From positions 3,633,865 through 3,697,864 of the forward strand of contig NZ_CP024768.1 in NCBI RefSeq assembly GCF_011395035.1: DNA of 64,000 nucleotides, in the 5' to 3' direction. Of the stretch, positions 62,662-64,000 are shown one piece after another. Made by a program: the position numbers and the translations under genes. Origin of the DNA: Pantoea cypripedii (GTDB taxonomy: Bacteria; Pseudomonadota; Gammaproteobacteria; Enterobacterales; Enterobacteriaceae). The notes below the pieces were generated by a model. That model had not been told where the DNA came from and ran no database searches. It worked only from the letters and a program-made list of their open reading frames with translations. Within the stretch, counting starts at the first letter, position 1, and every line of letters starts with the position of its first letter.

Positions 62662-63635
62662 AAAGAATTCTGCTAGTGCTGACATTGTTGCTGCTGCCGG
62701 GTCTGGCACGGGCCGCCTGTAGCCTGCCCGCGTCAACCGCCAGCTTTGGCTCGGTCACCACCTTTGTGGTCAATTCAACCATCAGCTCCACCTCAACCAC
62801 CGCTAACGTCAACTGTGGCGCGGGATCGGCGTTAACATTATTAGGCAATAATACCATCACCTTTCAGCTGGCCAGCGCCTCAAACGTTAATGGTACGCGC
62901 GGTACCCTGAAGCGCAGCGGTGATACCGGCAGCGATAATATTCCGGTGCGCCTGTGCATGGACAGTGCCTGCGCCACCGAGCTGACTGTGGGGGGATCGA
63001 CTTATACCTTTTCTCAGGCGGTGCTGGCGAATCTTGCTGGCCTGTTTGGCAGCCTGAACTTTGCCTTGCCGGTGTACCTGAAATCCGTCACCGGACAAAC
63101 GGTGGCGGCGGGAACCTATACCGGGACGTTCAATTTGTATGTCACCTACAATATCTGTACCAGCCTCGGCGTTGGTAATCTTTGCCTGACACCGCAGACC
63201 GGCACCGGCACCATTCCGATTACGGTGACGGTGGTGATCTCAAATGATTGCACCACCATCACCGCGCCCAACGTCAGCTTTGGCAGCGCGCCGCTGGTCA
63301 GCAGTTTTTCCACGGTGCAGCAGTCCATTAGCGTGGTGTGCAGCAAAGGCAGCACATATACGGTGGGATTGAGTAACGGCAGCTATGCAGCGAATGGCGT
63401 GCGCAATATGGCGAGTGGCACCAACCGGTTAAGTTATGACATCTACCAGGGAACCACCACCACCACGCGTTGGGGACCGACCGGCACGGACCGCTGGAGC
63501 AGCAGTGCCTCAACCACCGTCAGCGCCGATGGCCTGACGCGCGGCTATACCTACACCGCACAGATTCTGACGACGCAGAACACCCCGGCGGCGGGGAATT
63601 ACACCGATAACGTGGTGGTGGATTTGTCGTTTTGA
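62658..63635 (+). CDS. Two-domain spore-coat-U tip adhesin, CsuE-like
   Basis: 325 residues with a Sec signal (LLVLTLLLLPGLARAA). Two SCPU domains in tandem: about 22-165, then 185-325 with NDCTTITAPNVSF and AGNYTDNVVVDLSF. The first lacks a donor strand, as expected for a tip protein. Last gene of the operon. Confidence 0.87.
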   Translation: MKRILLVLTLLLLPGLARAACSLPASTASFGSVTTFVVNSTISSTSTTANVNCGAGSALTLLGNNTITFQLASASNVNGTRGTLKRSGDTGSDNIPVRLCMDSACATELTVGGSTYTFSQAVLANLAGLFGSLNFALPVYLKSVTGQTVAAGTYTGTFNLYVTYNICTSLGVGNLCLTPQTGTGTIPITVTVVISNDCTTITAPNVSFGSAPLVSSFSTVQQSISVVCSKGSTYTVGLSNGSYAANGVRNMASGTNRLSYDIYQGTTTTTRWGPTGTDRWSSSASTTVSADGLTRGYTYTAQILTTQNTPAAGNYTDNVVVDLSF

Positions 63636-63643
63636 AATTTATT

Positions 63644-63665
63644 GCGCGATAAATCGCGCCGCTAC
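63644..63665 (-). repeat. GTAG-headed REP palindrome
   Basis: GCGCGATAAATCGCGCC then GCTAC, head on the minus strand. It lies nine bases after the adhesin stop and three bases after the convergent MFS stop, in the gap between them. Confidence 0.75.
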
Positions 63666-63668
63666 AGA

Positions 63669-64000
63669 TCAGGCATTCACGGTTGTCGCGCTGTGCCGCG
63701 TTCGATATTGCTTCACCATGCGGCCAATCAGCAGCGTACCAATCAAGCCGCACACCGCCGCGAATGACAACCAAACGCCGGGCATCGCTTTATCGCCGGT
63801 CGCGTGGATCAGATAACTGGATACCGCCGGAGTGAAGCCGCCAAACAGCGCCGTCGCCAGGCTGTAAGCCAGTGAGAAGCCTGAGGCCCGCACTTCCGCA
63901 GGCATAATCTCGGCCAGATACACCACCATCGCGCCGTTGTAGCTGGCGTAAAGGAACGACAGCCACAGCTCGGCGATCACCAGATGAGAGAAGGTTGGCG
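63669..64000 (-). CDS. MFS transporter, C-terminal end only (citrate/tricarballylate symporter type)
   Basis: The reverse strand is open to the window edge; 103 codons and more are seen. AEIMPAEVRASGFSLAYSLAT and ATALFGGFTPAVSSYLI match the metabolite:H+ symporter branch (CitA/TcuC). Helices 9-12 are present. The listed internal GTG is not the start, because the frame continues beyond the window. Confidence 0.85.
   Translation of the reverse strand, partial: PTFSHLVIAELWLSFLYASYNGAMVVYLAEIMPAEVRASGFSLAYSLATALFGGFTPAVSSYLIHATGDKAMPGVWLSFAAVCGLIGTLLIGRMVKQYRTRHSATTVNA

Noticed and set aside
1..64000. CRISPR array, insertion sequence or prophage
   Set aside because: No regular spaced repeats, transposase or integrase frame was found. 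The short repeats are REP palindromes.

Overview
The window reads as chromosomal DNA of an enterobacterium, most likely a plant-associated member of the Erwiniaceae such as Pantoea or a close relative. The evidence is the E. coli-like deoCABD, yjjU-yjjV, ytjA, osmY and prfC block, yfiRNB, yjiHG, ftnA and ylaC, together with a secreted pectinase, archaic (Csu-type) pili, a siaABCD-like operon and many GTAG-headed REP palindromes. There is no integrase, transposase or CRISPR array, and no type III secretion apparatus gene.

Layout. 1-3.1 kb: a carboxymuconolactone-decarboxylase-like protein (cut by the window edge), an FAD monooxygenase-like enzyme and a LysR regulator. 3.2-5.5 kb: yfiRNB, a periplasm-to-c-di-GMP signalling module. 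5.5-9.9 kb: an AT-richer accessory patch with a 1170-residue effector-like protein, a REP element and a PadR regulator remnant. 9.9-13.9 kb: a nucleotide-exchanger-like transporter, a CRP-linked GH28 polygalacturonase, a metallo-beta-lactamase-fold hydrolase and tRNA-Phe. 14.1-17 kb: siaABCD-like partner switch ending in a diguanylate cyclase. 17-18.9 kb: a PBP2 paralogue. 19-23.5 kb: the deo operon with CRP and DeoR sites. 23.5-28.2 kb: yjjV, yjjU, ytjA, osmY, prfC. 28.4-33.2 kb: three tandem paralogues built of about 70-residue helical repeats. 33.2-36.4 kb: an M20 hydrolase with yjiHG, then ftnA. 36.5-39.3 kb: a multi-PAS GGDEF-EAL protein. 39.6-43.4 kb: an iron-type ABC importer. 43.5-44.6 kb: two orphan genes. 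44.7-46.5 kb: an OlsF-like bifunctional acyltransferase. 46.6-50.5 kb: the Anbu proteasome-like operon. 50.6-57.9 kb: a cupin, ylaC, a MocR regulator and two tandem MHYT-GGDEF-EAL proteins. 58.4-63.6 kb: a Csu-type pilus operon. 63.7 kb-end: an MFS transporter cut by the window edge.

Two loci stand out. (1) The protein at 5892-9404 appears to join, in one chain, an N-terminal degenerate protein-kinase fold, a pentapeptide-like segment and a SopA/NleL-type HECT-like ubiquitin-ligase domain. The presumed catalytic Cys1141 lies in a CTAILTD motif, 29 residues from the C-terminus. (2) The three adjacent genes at 28490-33190 encode an unrecognised family with six degenerate repeats each, every repeat containing a helix-turn-helix-like GVxVS segment, and a shared acidic C-terminal helix. 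Two of them start with the same duplicated leader.

Functionally the window is heavy in c-di-GMP enzymes (five proteins) beside a pilus operon and acyl-lipid and envelope genes, which suggests surface and biofilm lifestyle control. This link is inferred from gene content. A few printed positions may be off by one base where I counted by eye.
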